From Dechloromonas hortensis (GTDB lineage Bacteria; Pseudomonadota; Gammaproteobacteria; Burkholderiales; Rhodocyclaceae): DNA of 64,000 nt. The stretch lies in assembly GCF_009469765.1 (NCBI RefSeq), contig NZ_SSSQ01000006.1, forward strand, positions 1-64,000, read 5' to 3'. The notes beneath the pieces are model-generated. The model searched no databases. It was not told the DNA's origin and saw nothing but the letters and a program-made list of their open reading frames with translations. Below are positions 53,426 through 61,192 of this stretch, piece after piece (positions within the stretch are counted from its first letter, which is position 1; each line of letters begins with the position of its first letter). The position numbers and the translations under genes are program-made.

Positions 53426-54658
53426 CTACACTCCGTGACGGAGAGCATCGGTAATGTTCAGTTTTGATGCTCGGTGAGCAGGTAGAACCGAGGCCAGAAA
53501 GGCTGCCAAAAAACCAATTCCCCCTGAAGTTAGTGACATCGTAAGATCTAGGCGAATTTGTGCTGTGTAGCCCAGATTTGAGTTGGGAGGAGGCGGCATT
53601 TCAATACCTATGCTTGAAAAGATGAAGGCAAAAACAAAGCCGATGGTGACGCCGAGTAACGCTCCAAATAAACCAAGTAAGGCGCTTTCAGTCATGATCA
53701 ATGCAAATACGCTCCCGGGAGTTTCCCCTAAAGCCAACAATGTTCCGAATTCTCGGGTCCTTTCAAACAATGTCATGTTTATGCTGTTGGCAACGCTAAG
53801 TAAGACCATGAAAAAAATGATTAGGCGCAACACTCCGAATTGAGCATCGTAGAGTTGAACTGTTTTCTCATAGAAGTCAGATAGTTCACGCCAAGTCAAA
53901 AGTTCAAGGCCGCTCACATTGGCTTGCGCTCGAATGGCTTGTGCAACAATGTCGGTTTTCTCCGTCTGGGAAAGGGAGATAACCAATAAGTGTGCAGATT
54001 GAGTATCGAGTAATTCTCGTGTCGCAGCCATTGGAATACGTACAGCCCTAGCATCGAATTCTTTAGAAAAACTTTGAAAAATGCCAACCACTTCAAAGTC
54101 TAGTGTGTTAACAGCGCCTTGAGCCAAACTGATCAGAAGCGTTACTCGGTCTCCGATTTTTAGATTCAGGGTGCGCGCTACCCCTTGGCCAACCACAATC
54201 CCATCCGTGTCATTGTCCGTTAGGGCTCTCCCTTCTATATATCGCATGAAGCTTCCGATTTTTGCTTCACCGTCAGGTTCGATGCCGTCACCAATTATTC
54301 CTAGATCGCGTTTGCCGTTGTTTAGCATCCCTGAGAAGTTAATTCGAGTAACGATCTGTTCTATTCCGGGAAATGTTGCTAAAGAACGCTTGATATCATT
54401 CGGTTGTTCGATCATGTGGTTTTCTGGCGTACGTGTGCGCGTTGCCCAAAAGCCTTGGCGTGCTAATTGGATGTGCCCCGTTTGAGAGTGGATGGTTGCC
54501 TCTCCAAGTTGGACGAAAATGTCCTGCACAAATCCTCCGGCCAGCATAAGGCTGGCGACGCCAAGGCTGATTGCAGCCAGCGTTCCGGCAGTGCGCGCCC
54601 GGTGACGTAGCAGATTGCGCAGTGCAAGCGAAAATCCTCCAAAAGTACGGATGTTCAT
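53426..54658 (-). CDS. FtsX/MacB-like ABC permease
   Basis: About 410 residues starting at the ATG at 54658, which overlaps the stop of the upstream permease (ATGA). One N-terminal helix, a large periplasmic domain (about 50-260) and three C-terminal helices, with VANSINMTLFERTREFGTLL (the conserved coupling segment) and a terminal ASKLNITDALRHGV, are typical of FtsX/LolC/MacB-type permeases. It resembles its upstream neighbour and the two probably form a heterodimer. No ATPase gene adjoins; one in the same orientation lies at 62.6 kb. Confidence 0.87.
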   Translation of the reverse strand: MNIRTFGGFSLALRNLLRHRARTAGTLAAISLGVASLMLAGGFVQDIFVQLGEATIHSQTGHIQLARQGFWATRTRTPENHMIEQPNDIKRSLATFPGIEQIVTRINFSGMLNNGKRDLGIIGDGIEPDGEAKIGSFMRYIEGRALTDNDTDGIVVGQGVARTLNLKIGDRVTLLISLAQGAVNTLDFEVVGIFQSFSKEFDARAVRIPMAATRELLDTQSAHLLVISLSQTEKTDIVAQAIRAQANVSGLELLTWRELSDFYEKTVQLYDAQFGVLRLIIFFMVLLSVANSINMTLFERTREFGTLLALGETPGSVFALIMTESALLGLFGALLGVTIGFVFAFIFSSIGIEMPPPPNSNLGYTAQIRLDLTMSLTSGGIGFLAAFLASVLPAHRASKLNITDALRHGV

Positions 54659-55884
54659 TGGTTGCACCGTAGGGCATCGACTACGTTCATTCGACTAGCC
54701 TTCCATGCGGGCATAATGCTGGCAATTAGTGTTGTAACTAAGGCTAGAAGTAAGGCATCCAACGCTAGATTTGTCGTGACAGTAATCGCTGCGGTAAAGC
54801 CAGTATCCATCCCTGGTGGTGGGGGCATGGGGATTCCAATAATCGAAAGAGTTTCAGCAACTCCGTATCCCAGGGCAACTCCTATTAGACCGCCAATGGC
54901 TCCTATTAAGACCCCTTCAATGATAAACATACGCAGTATTTCGGAACGCCGCGATCCCGTAGCCATGATTGTGCCAATTTCTGTTGTGCGCTCCAGAACG
55001 CTCATGGTTTGGGTATTGGATATGGTCAGAATAATAATAACCGCGATGATAAGCTTCATCAGGTTGACCTGTTTGCCAAACAAAATGACAGTTTTGTTAT
55101 AAAAATCTGCTAGATCGGTCCACGGAATCACTTCAAAGTTTTTACTGGAGAGTGTTTGGCGAAGTTGATTGGTGGCCTGTGCTGTTTTTTCTGTATTGTT
55201 CAAAAGAAGAACCCAGCTAGTTGCACTTTGTACACGCATCAATTTTCGAGCCAAGTCGATGGGGAGGCGCAGTGCGGTGTCGTCAAACTCCTTGGCTGCA
55301 GTAAAAAAAGTTCCCGAAACTTTGACTTCAATAGCATTGGGGGTGCCGTTAGCAGCGGTTACCAGTAGGACGGCCATGTCTCCCGCTGAAACCCCCAGAT
55401 TCTTTGCCAAGCCTTCGCCTAGTAGAACTGATTTTTCATCCGATTTTTCAAGATTTTTCCCTGTGCGAATATGAATTTGATCACTGATTACGGATTCGCG
55501 CTCGGGTTCGATTCCCTCGCCGATGAAACTGATTGTTGCATCTCCATGACTAAGCAGGCCGCTGAATGCAAGGCGTTGGGCGACATTGACGATGTCGGGG
55601 GTTCGTTCGATATTTTGCAGTTCGCTTGAGTTCGCTGGTAGAAGAAAATTGTACGGGTCGGCAATACCTTTATCCATGTATCCCGGCTTGACTATCTGAA
55701 TGTGTCCCAACTGCGAGCGAATGGTGGATTCGCGCATGCTGGCAAAGATCCATTCGATAAAACCACCTGCCAGCAGATATGCAATAACACCACATGCAAC
55801 CGTCAGAAGGGCCACCAAGGTCCGATTTCTATTGCGCCTCAGGTTTCGGATGGCAATCCGTAACTCCGTAATTAAATTGCTCAT
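54655..55884 (-). CDS. FtsX/MacB-like ABC permease
   Basis: About 409 residues from the ATG at 55884 (MSNLITELRIAIRNLRRN), chosen by family pattern; an ATG at 55920 is open too, and neither has a clear ribosome binding site. The layout is the same as the downstream permease: N-terminal helix, periplasmic domain containing QLGHIQIVKPGYMDKG-like sequence, then NTQTMSVLERTTEIGTIMAT and three helices. Both share the SQxGHIQ segment, so they look like a tandem duplication. It is transcribed divergently from the ThiF-like gene. It probably moves a lipid, lipoprotein or peptide out of the inner membrane. Confidence 0.87.
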   Translation of the reverse strand: MSNLITELRIAIRNLRRNRNRTLVALLTVACGVIAYLLAGGFIEWIFASMRESTIRSQLGHIQIVKPGYMDKGIADPYNFLLPANSSELQNIERTPDIVNVAQRLAFSGLLSHGDATISFIGEGIEPERESVISDQIHIRTGKNLEKSDEKSVLLGEGLAKNLGVSAGDMAVLLVTAANGTPNAIEVKVSGTFFTAAKEFDDTALRLPIDLARKLMRVQSATSWVLLLNNTEKTAQATNQLRQTLSSKNFEVIPWTDLADFYNKTVILFGKQVNLMKLIIAVIIILTISNTQTMSVLERTTEIGTIMATGSRRSEILRMFIIEGVLIGAIGGLIGVALGYGVAETLSIIGIPMPPPPGMDTGFTAAITVTTNLALDALLLALVTTLIASIMPAWKASRMNVVDALRCNQ

Positions 55885-55957
55885 TGGCGCCGTTAGAAGC
55901 TTCGGGTAATGTAGTTGCATTGATTCTAATACCAAACACACTTGATCTGGAGGCGCG

Positions 55958-56830
55958 ATGGGAGTCTTTAATTATGACGAGGCATTTTCCAGAAATATCG
56001 GTTGGGTAACAGAGAGCGAGCAGCAGCAGTTGCGACAATCTCGGGTGGCTATCGGGGGGCTCGGAGGGGTGGGTGGAGTTCATTTGCTGACCTTGGCACG
56101 CCTTGGGATTGGACAATTCTCGATTGCTGATTTCGATGTGTTTGATATTGTCAATTTCAATCGTCAAGTGGGGGCCGTAGTCAGCACGATTGGTCGGCCG
56201 AAAATTGATGTGCTGTCCGATATGGCCCGCGAAATCAACCCGGAGGTTGATCTCCGGTTATTTCCTGACGGCGTAAAAATCGAGTCCCTTGACAGTTTTT
56301 TGGATGGGGTGGATGTCTATGTAGATGGGTTAGATTTTTTTGCTTTTTCAGCCCGTCGTGCAACCTTCTCTGCTTGTGAGAAAAAGGGAATTCCAATTGT
56401 TACCGCTGCACCACTTGGCTTGGGAGTTGCATTGCTGGCATTCGGGCCGGGAGGAATGCCATATGAAGATTACTTTGGATTCAATGGGTGCGATGAGGAG
56501 GAGATGGCTATCCGATTTCTCGTTGGCTTGTCCCCTGCGATGCTTCAGCGAGGCTATGTGGTCGACGCCACCAGAGTAAATCTGACCGAGCGTCGTGGGC
56601 CTTCTAGTATTGCTGCTTGCCAGCTTTGTGCTGGGGTGGCGGCTGTGGAAACTTTGAAGCTCCTGCTGGGCAGAGGCGGGGTGAAATATGCCCCTTGGGG
56701 AAGTCAGTTCGATGCTTACCGCATGCAATATTCGCGTACTTGGCGCCCTGGTGGATACAAAAATCCATTACAGCGTCTGATGCGTAGTTTGGTTAGAGGG
56801 CAATTGGCGAAGATGGCCCAAGGTAGATAA
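55958..56830 (+). CDS. ThiF/MoeB-family E1-like adenylyltransferase
   Basis: 290 residues from an ATG with a GGAGG ribosome binding site. The N-terminal half is an E1-like nucleotide-binding fold: VAIGGLGGVGGVHLLTLARL with Gly-rich loop, IADFDVFDIVNFNRQVGA with the Asn-x-x-Arg motif, and a DVYVDGLDFFAFSARR segment. Only one CxxC (ACQLCAG) is present rather than two zinc pairs, and no obvious sulfur-carrying Cys. Such enzymes adenylate a C-terminal carboxylate of a protein or peptide. The nitroreductase-like gene begins 2 bases after its stop, so the pair is one unit. The substrate is unknown. Confidence 0.85.
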   Translation: MGVFNYDEAFSRNIGWVTESEQQQLRQSRVAIGGLGGVGGVHLLTLARLGIGQFSIADFDVFDIVNFNRQVGAVVSTIGRPKIDVLSDMAREINPEVDLRLFPDGVKIESLDSFLDGVDVYVDGLDFFAFSARRATFSACEKKGIPIVTAAPLGLGVALLAFGPGGMPYEDYFGFNGCDEEEMAIRFLVGLSPAMLQRGYVVDATRVNLTERRGPSSIAACQLCAGVAAVETLKLLLGRGGVKYAPWGSQFDAYRMQYSRTWRPGGYKNPLQRLMRSLVRGQLAKMAQGR

Positions 56831-56832
56831 AA

Positions 56833-57903
56833 ATGAATCGAGATACCTTAGCTCAAATACTTGACTTAGCACGCTGGGCTCCTAGTGGCGACAATACTCA
56901 ACCATGGCGTTTCGAGATTGTTGGGGAGGACCAAGTTGCAATTCACGGTTTTGATACCAGAAAACATGTCGTATACGATTTTAACGGTCGCCCGAGTCAG
57001 ATGGCTCACGGTGCACTTATCGAAACGCTCCGAATTGCCGCCACTGGTTTTTACCATGTTATCGATTGGACGATTCGGGCCGGATCTCCAGAGGATGCTC
57101 CGGTCTATGATGTGACCTTCCGCAATATGCCGGATTTGGAGCCAGACCCTTTATTTCCCTACATTGAACAGCGTGTCGTTCAGCGCCGGCCGATGCGGAC
57201 GCAGCCATTAGGCTCTCTTCAGCGACGTAGTCTTGAAAAGGCTGTTGGCAAGGATTATTCCTTGCGCTTTTTTGAGGGGGCAATTGAGCGATTGAAGGTT
57301 GCTAAACTTCTCTGGGATAGCGCGGATATTCGGCTGAGGTCGCCTGAAGCTTACTTGGTCCATCGCGAGATAATTGAGTGGGGGGAGCGTTATAGCAAAG
57401 ACCGCTTGCCGGAGGAGGCTGTTGGTGTTGACCCGGTTACGGCTAAGTTGATGAAATGGGTAATGGGGAGTTGGGGGCGAGTCCAGTTTTTCAATCGATA
57501 TCTATTGGGAACTATTGCTCCGCGCATACAGCTTGATTTTATTCCCGGTTTTTCTTGTGCCGCGCATATCCTAATGCAACCCCGAACTGCACCGACTGGT
57601 TTGATGGATTACCTTCAGGCAGGGATTGCCTTGCAGCGGCTTTGGCTCACTGCAACAGCCAACGACTTGTATCTTCAGCCCGAGATGACGCCCGTGATAT
57701 TTCGTTGGTATGCGAGAGCGGAGCAGAAAATTTCGATAGTGGAGGCTTTGAATCAAAAAGCTAATGAACTCACCGAGGCTTTCGAGAGTCTGGCTTGTGC
57801 CAAAAAAGACGATAGCTTTGTGTTTTTTTGCCGGGTAGGAGTTTCTGGCATGCCGCGCTCACGTTCGATCCGAAAAGATTTGGGTGATTTGTGGGTTGGC
57901 TAG
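56833..57903 (+). CDS. nitroreductase-family protein
   Basis: 356 residues. The opening ARWAPSGDNTQPWRFEI is the FMN-binding signature of the nitroreductase fold. The C-terminal half has DYLQAGIALQRLWLTATAND and LYLQPEMTPVIF, again typical. The middle is unusually long. It pairs with the ThiF-like protein, a combination also known as a fused protein (the Rv1355c type). In peptide-modifying systems such pairs can cyclise and oxidise residues, but there is no visible precursor peptide. Function unknown. Confidence 0.83.
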   Translation: MNRDTLAQILDLARWAPSGDNTQPWRFEIVGEDQVAIHGFDTRKHVVYDFNGRPSQMAHGALIETLRIAATGFYHVIDWTIRAGSPEDAPVYDVTFRNMPDLEPDPLFPYIEQRVVQRRPMRTQPLGSLQRRSLEKAVGKDYSLRFFEGAIERLKVAKLLWDSADIRLRSPEAYLVHREIIEWGERYSKDRLPEEAVGVDPVTAKLMKWVMGSWGRVQFFNRYLLGTIAPRIQLDFIPGFSCAAHILMQPRTAPTGLMDYLQAGIALQRLWLTATANDLYLQPEMTPVIFRWYARAEQKISIVEALNQKANELTEAFESLACAKKDDSFVFFCRVGVSGMPRSRSIRKDLGDLWVG

Positions 57904-57936
57904 GTGCTGCAGCACTGAGTCTGGCACCGTTGTTGA

Positions 57937-57990
57937 GGGCGGTATTTCTACGAAAAAAAATACCGCCCGAATTTAATCGGGCGGTATTTT
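57937..57990. terminator. bidirectional terminator with three complementary arms
   Basis: The arm AAAATACCGCCCGA (57957-57970) and its exact complement TCGGGCGGTATTTT (57977-57990) make a perfect 14-bp stem with a 6-base loop. It has A residues before and T residues after, so it can terminate from both sides. A third arm, GGGCGGTATTT (57937-57947), can also pair with the middle arm, giving an alternative hairpin. It lies between the convergent nitroreductase and PEP-CTERM genes. Confidence 0.9.
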
Positions 57991-58023
57991 GCTTTTGGCT
58001 AGAGGTTTTGCTGGCTCTGTCTA

Positions 58024-58821
58024 TTAGGCCTTGCGGCGGCGGAGTGCGCCGAAGCCCAGCAAACCTAGTCCAACTAGTGCCAGTGAACCCGGTTCCGGGA
58101 CAAAAGCTTGGTTTGCATCTGCCTGGAACACGAATTGACCGTTCGCACCACCAAGGAAGGGGTTGTAAGCAGGGTCGGTTACTCCACCAGCTGCGGCGGA
58201 AAATCCAGTCGGAGCGGTCCAGCCTGAAGTGAAAGAGCCAACTTGCAGGGTGGAGGTAGCATTAGTTCCGGTTGGTTCCGGGGTTACGTCGCCATTGGCA
58301 CCCGTAACCAAGCCGAGGAGGGCGCTGATGCCAAATCCGTTGGCACCAGAAAAGTTGAAACTACCGCTCGGGCCACTGAGGAAGGTGCCGTTCAAAATGC
58401 TGGTTCCGTCGGTAAAGCCTACGCCATTGAGTGGGTTAGCATTGCCCAGTGCTTGCTGGAAGACGTTCCAACTACCACTAACGACACTGAAAGTGGCCAG
58501 ACCTGCGTTAACAGAATCGATGGTTTCGGTGATATGTGCATACAGCGTCAGTTCAGGGGTGCCATCGACACCGGAAAAACTATACGTGGTGCTCGCGCCA
58601 TTGTTGAGCGTCACGGCATCGGCCATGACATACAGATCGAAGGTGCTACCGACCACACCCGTGAAGTTGGTTACCCATGCAGAACCGGTTTTGCTCCAGT
58701 CAATGCTGTCGAAATTTACATTGCCGACCCCATCAAGGTCGATAACGTAAGCTTGAGCGGCAGTACTGGCAACGAGCACCGCGGCACCGCCGATCAGGGT
58801 CTTCAGAAGATTCTTTTTCAT
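58024..58821 (-). CDS. PEP-CTERM domain protein (exosortase substrate)
   Basis: 265 residues. A signal peptide (cleavage near AQA|YVID) is followed by a Gly/Ser/Thr/Asn-rich, low-Cys mature region. The C-terminus is the classic sorting tail: VPEPGS, then hydrophobic LALVGLGLLGFGAL, then RRRKA. XrtA would recognise and probably cleave it. It is the only PEP-CTERM protein I found in the window. A sigma-54-type promoter precedes it and a strong terminator follows it, so it is a single-gene unit probably driven by PrsR. Confidence 0.95.
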   Translation of the reverse strand: MKKNLLKTLIGGAAVLVASTAAQAYVIDLDGVGNVNFDSIDWSKTGSAWVTNFTGVVGSTFDLYVMADAVTLNNGASTTYSFSGVDGTPELTLYAHITETIDSVNAGLATFSVVSGSWNVFQQALGNANPLNGVGFTDGTSILNGTFLSGPSGSFNFSGANGFGISALLGLVTGANGDVTPEPTGTNATSTLQVGSFTSGWTAPTGFSAAAGGVTDPAYNPFLGGANGQFVFQADANQAFVPEPGSLALVGLGLLGFGALRRRKA

Positions 58822-58875
58822 AATTACACCCTATTGAAAGTTGTTGGGTCAGGCACTCGCTGACGGCAAGTTAAA

Positions 58876-58892
58876 AGCATGTACCGTGCCTG
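58876..58892 (-). promoter_or_regulatory. sigma-54 promoter of the PEP-CTERM gene
   Basis: Read on the minus strand, CAGGCACGGTACATGCT matches the sigma-54 consensus TTGGCACG-N4-TTGCT at the invariant GG and GC, 10 bases apart, with three mismatches elsewhere. Transcription would begin near 58865, about 45 bases before the ATG. This fits control by PrsR, whose GAFTGA loop contacts sigma-54. Confidence 0.8.
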
Positions 58893-58988
58893 AAAACAAA
58901 ATTCGTTAATAATCATTGGCTTGCGGTGCTTTGTCTGTTTGTTTTTTATGTTGATGTATTTGAGTGTAAAAAAAATCGACAGTGCTTA

Positions 58989-59003
58989 CAGACCGATGGT
59001 CTG
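58989..59003. repeat. small inverted repeat after the acyltransferase-fold gene
   Basis: CAGACC (58989-58994) and GGTCTG (58998-59003) form a perfect 6-bp stem with a 3-base loop just past the stop codon at 59008. A run of eight T residues follows on the minus strand, but about 15 bases further on, so the terminator call is tentative. The gap 58822-59007 otherwise contains only the sigma-54 promoter. Confidence 0.4.
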
Positions 59004-59007
59004 AGTA

Positions 59008-59796
59008 TTAGGAAAGGGTGGATTCCGCATTTTCCAATCTGTCCGCTACAGCCTTAAAAAAACGTGCAGCCGGGGCGCCGCCCATTAGTCGTCGATCAAA
59101 GCTCATGATCAACATCATCGTTGGCCGTACCGTCAGTTCTCCATTGATTACAAATGGGCGTTCTTTGACCAGCCCGAAAGAGATTCCTATCGGCCAAGGC
59201 CAATTTCCGACCAGCATATCCACGCCATATTTAGCCGGCGAGGAAATCATTACGGCTCCACCGCGGTGCTCGACCCACAGCCCCGGCCATAGGCGAGGAA
59301 ACTTGACGACCAGACGAGCGAGCGGGGTAGGAAGTCGTCGAATGATTGTGTTGAGCAGCCTCCAGCGTTCTCCGTGCACGCCTTGTGCCGTGGCGAGTTG
59401 TTGCAGTTCCGCAGTCAGTTTGGCGAGGTCAAGTTTGTCTGTGTTGCGGATGGTGCCGGCATAGACTGCCTGCTCTGTTCCTGGTGTGTCGCGTTCAACC
59501 GCAACCGTGATGTGAATGTTTTCTAGTTGGATGATACGTCGGAAAAACGGCCATTCGAGGGTTGTCCGGTTAGCGTAGGGGTGGCTTTTCAATGTTTGGG
59601 CGACAGCGCTGGTAACAAATGCGGTGAAGGAGGGTTTTACGGTGTGCTTTTCATTGATTGTCTGGCGTAAGCGAATGCATTGGGTCATGTCTATTTCGCT
59701 AAGCATGGCTACCTTGTTGTCGCCATGATTCTCAACATTCATTCCGCCAATGACTTCGAAGAAGCGGTTTCGCGGCATAAGCGAGTATTCAGGCAT
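59008..59796 (-). CDS. 2-oxoacid dehydrogenase acyltransferase-fold protein without HxxxDG motif
   Basis: About 262 residues from the ATG at 59796, which follows AAGGGG. The sequence resembles the catalytic domain of E2 dihydrolipoyl acyltransferases and chloramphenicol acetyltransferases: KPSFTAFVTSAVAQTLKSHP, VMISSPAKYGVDML, and IMSFDRRLMGGAPAARFF. The last segment stands where DHRxxDG is expected, with Arg replacing the catalytic His and Gly replacing Asp. It also lacks lipoyl and subunit-binding domains. It may therefore be a binding protein or use another mechanism. It is located between the PEP-CTERM gene and a GT1 enzyme. Confidence 0.75.
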   Translation of the reverse strand: MPEYSLMPRNRFFEVIGGMNVENHGDNKVAMLSEIDMTQCIRLRQTINEKHTVKPSFTAFVTSAVAQTLKSHPYANRTTLEWPFFRRIIQLENIHITVAVERDTPGTEQAVYAGTIRNTDKLDLAKLTAELQQLATAQGVHGERWRLLNTIIRRLPTPLARLVVKFPRLWPGLWVEHRGGAVMISSPAKYGVDMLVGNWPWPIGISFGLVKERPFVINGELTVRPTMMLIMSFDRRLMGGAPAARFFKAVADRLENAESTLS

Positions 59797-59897
59797 GGTG
59801 ATCCCCTTCTGGGTTAGGCGAAAATTATCCAGGAAGCAGTTGATGCTCGAGCCTGCATGGAGGTGATGCAATGCATCTCTTCAGAGTGAAAAGAATT

Positions 59898-61127
59898 TCA
59901 AGGTTGCGCAAGCAATGCGGTGGAACGTCCATATAGACGCACCAAGTGTTGCCCTAGTATTTCGTGAAAAGTTTGCTTGGGTAGAGTATTGACCAGTTGC
60001 CTAGCTTGAAATGAGTACTTGGGGTCGCCAAGCAGTGTTGATAGTGCAGCATCAATTCTGCTTGGGTTGGTACGATCTGAACGTAATTGAATGCCTGCTC
60101 CGTATGACTCGATTGCTTCCATGTTCAGGAGCTGGTCCATGTTCTGGCAAATTCCCAGTACGGGCTTGCCATTGATCAAGGCTTGATTTGTTGTCGGACT
60201 GCCGCCATTACAGATAATCAGGTCGGCTTGCTTACAGGCAACAGCCCCAGGAAAAAAGCTGAATACCTGCGTGCTTGATTTTTTTGGAGCAATTTTTAAC
60301 GGTTTGCCTGCGGTGGAAACGATGATTCTCACCCCTTTCTTTTCCAGGACAGGAATGATTGCCTCAGTTACCCGAGCACTGCCGGAACTGCCCATGGTGA
60401 CGTAAACTAAAGGCCGTTCGTCGTTGTTCAGGGCTGTTTGCTCAGCAGATGGTGGTGGCGACCATGAAATGGGGCCGAGGAAGTCGGCACCCAAATGCGG
60501 CCGGATTTCCGGAAAGAGCGCTGGAAAATTGGCAAAGAGTCTCAGGTCCGCATCGGTGTAGCAGCATCGGAGGTCGTGTCCCAATGATGGTAAGCCAAAT
60601 TTTGCGCGGAGCCTTTCGATTGGTCGGGCGTGTAGCTTGAAGGCCATTGGTGAAATCTGTCGAAACAGAAAATCCATCAAGGGGATTGGGATAAAGCGCG
60701 TGAATCCAAAGACAGGAAGCCGGGGGCTAAGCGCTCGCTCCGGGCTCCAGTAGGCATCGCAGATTGTTATATACGGGGTTGAGCGCAGGCGGGCGCTAAC
60801 GGCGAGTGAGAGACGAAAGTCACCAACAATGATATCGGGGGCTTCCTGGTCAATCAGTCCAAGGTCTGTTTCGACATACCGAGAAAGTGTTGCGAAGTCG
60901 TAGAGCGGTCGCCCATGCTCGAGGTGGTCTGCGAAAATACTTGCGTCCTGGCACGCGAGGTCGAGAACGGGGAAGGGCAAGTCAGTCGTCAGGCTGGCGT
61001 AGCCCGGAGGGCGGCAGAGAACCACCTCAAATTGATTTGCATCCAGGCCTTCAGCCAGCATGAGCGGTCTGGCGACATGGGCGAGCGTTGCGCCTTCACC
61101 AAAGAACAGGACCTTGAGCTTCTTCAC
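59898..61127 (-). CDS. GT1-family glycosyltransferase
   Basis: About 410 residues. I prefer the GTG at 61127 because GGAGG lies six bases before it; the in-frame ATG at 61133 directly abuts that sequence. N-terminal VLFFGEGATLAHVARPLMLA and C-terminal RPLVYVTMGSSGSARVTEAI, then LIICNGGSPTTNQALINGKP followed by GICQNMDQLLNMEAI, match the UGT/MGT family that glycosylates small molecules or lipids. The acceptor is unknown. It is followed in the same direction by the acyltransferase-fold gene. Confidence 0.83.
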   Translation of the reverse strand: MKKLKVLFFGEGATLAHVARPLMLAEGLDANQFEVVLCRPPGYASLTTDLPFPVLDLACQDASIFADHLEHGRPLYDFATLSRYVETDLGLIDQEAPDIIVGDFRLSLAVSARLRSTPYITICDAYWSPERALSPRLPVFGFTRFIPIPLMDFLFRQISPMAFKLHARPIERLRAKFGLPSLGHDLRCCYTDADLRLFANFPALFPEIRPHLGADFLGPISWSPPPSAEQTALNNDERPLVYVTMGSSGSARVTEAIIPVLEKKGVRIIVSTAGKPLKIAPKKSSTQVFSFFPGAVACKQADLIICNGGSPTTNQALINGKPVLGICQNMDQLLNMEAIESYGAGIQLRSDRTNPSRIDAALSTLLGDPKYSFQARQLVNTLPKQTFHEILGQHLVRLYGRSTALLAQP

Positions 61128-61192
61128 TGCCATCCTCCCTGTTCGATATGCTGGACAGGCTGAATTACGCCGAGGGTCAGCCTGGCCGGCCA

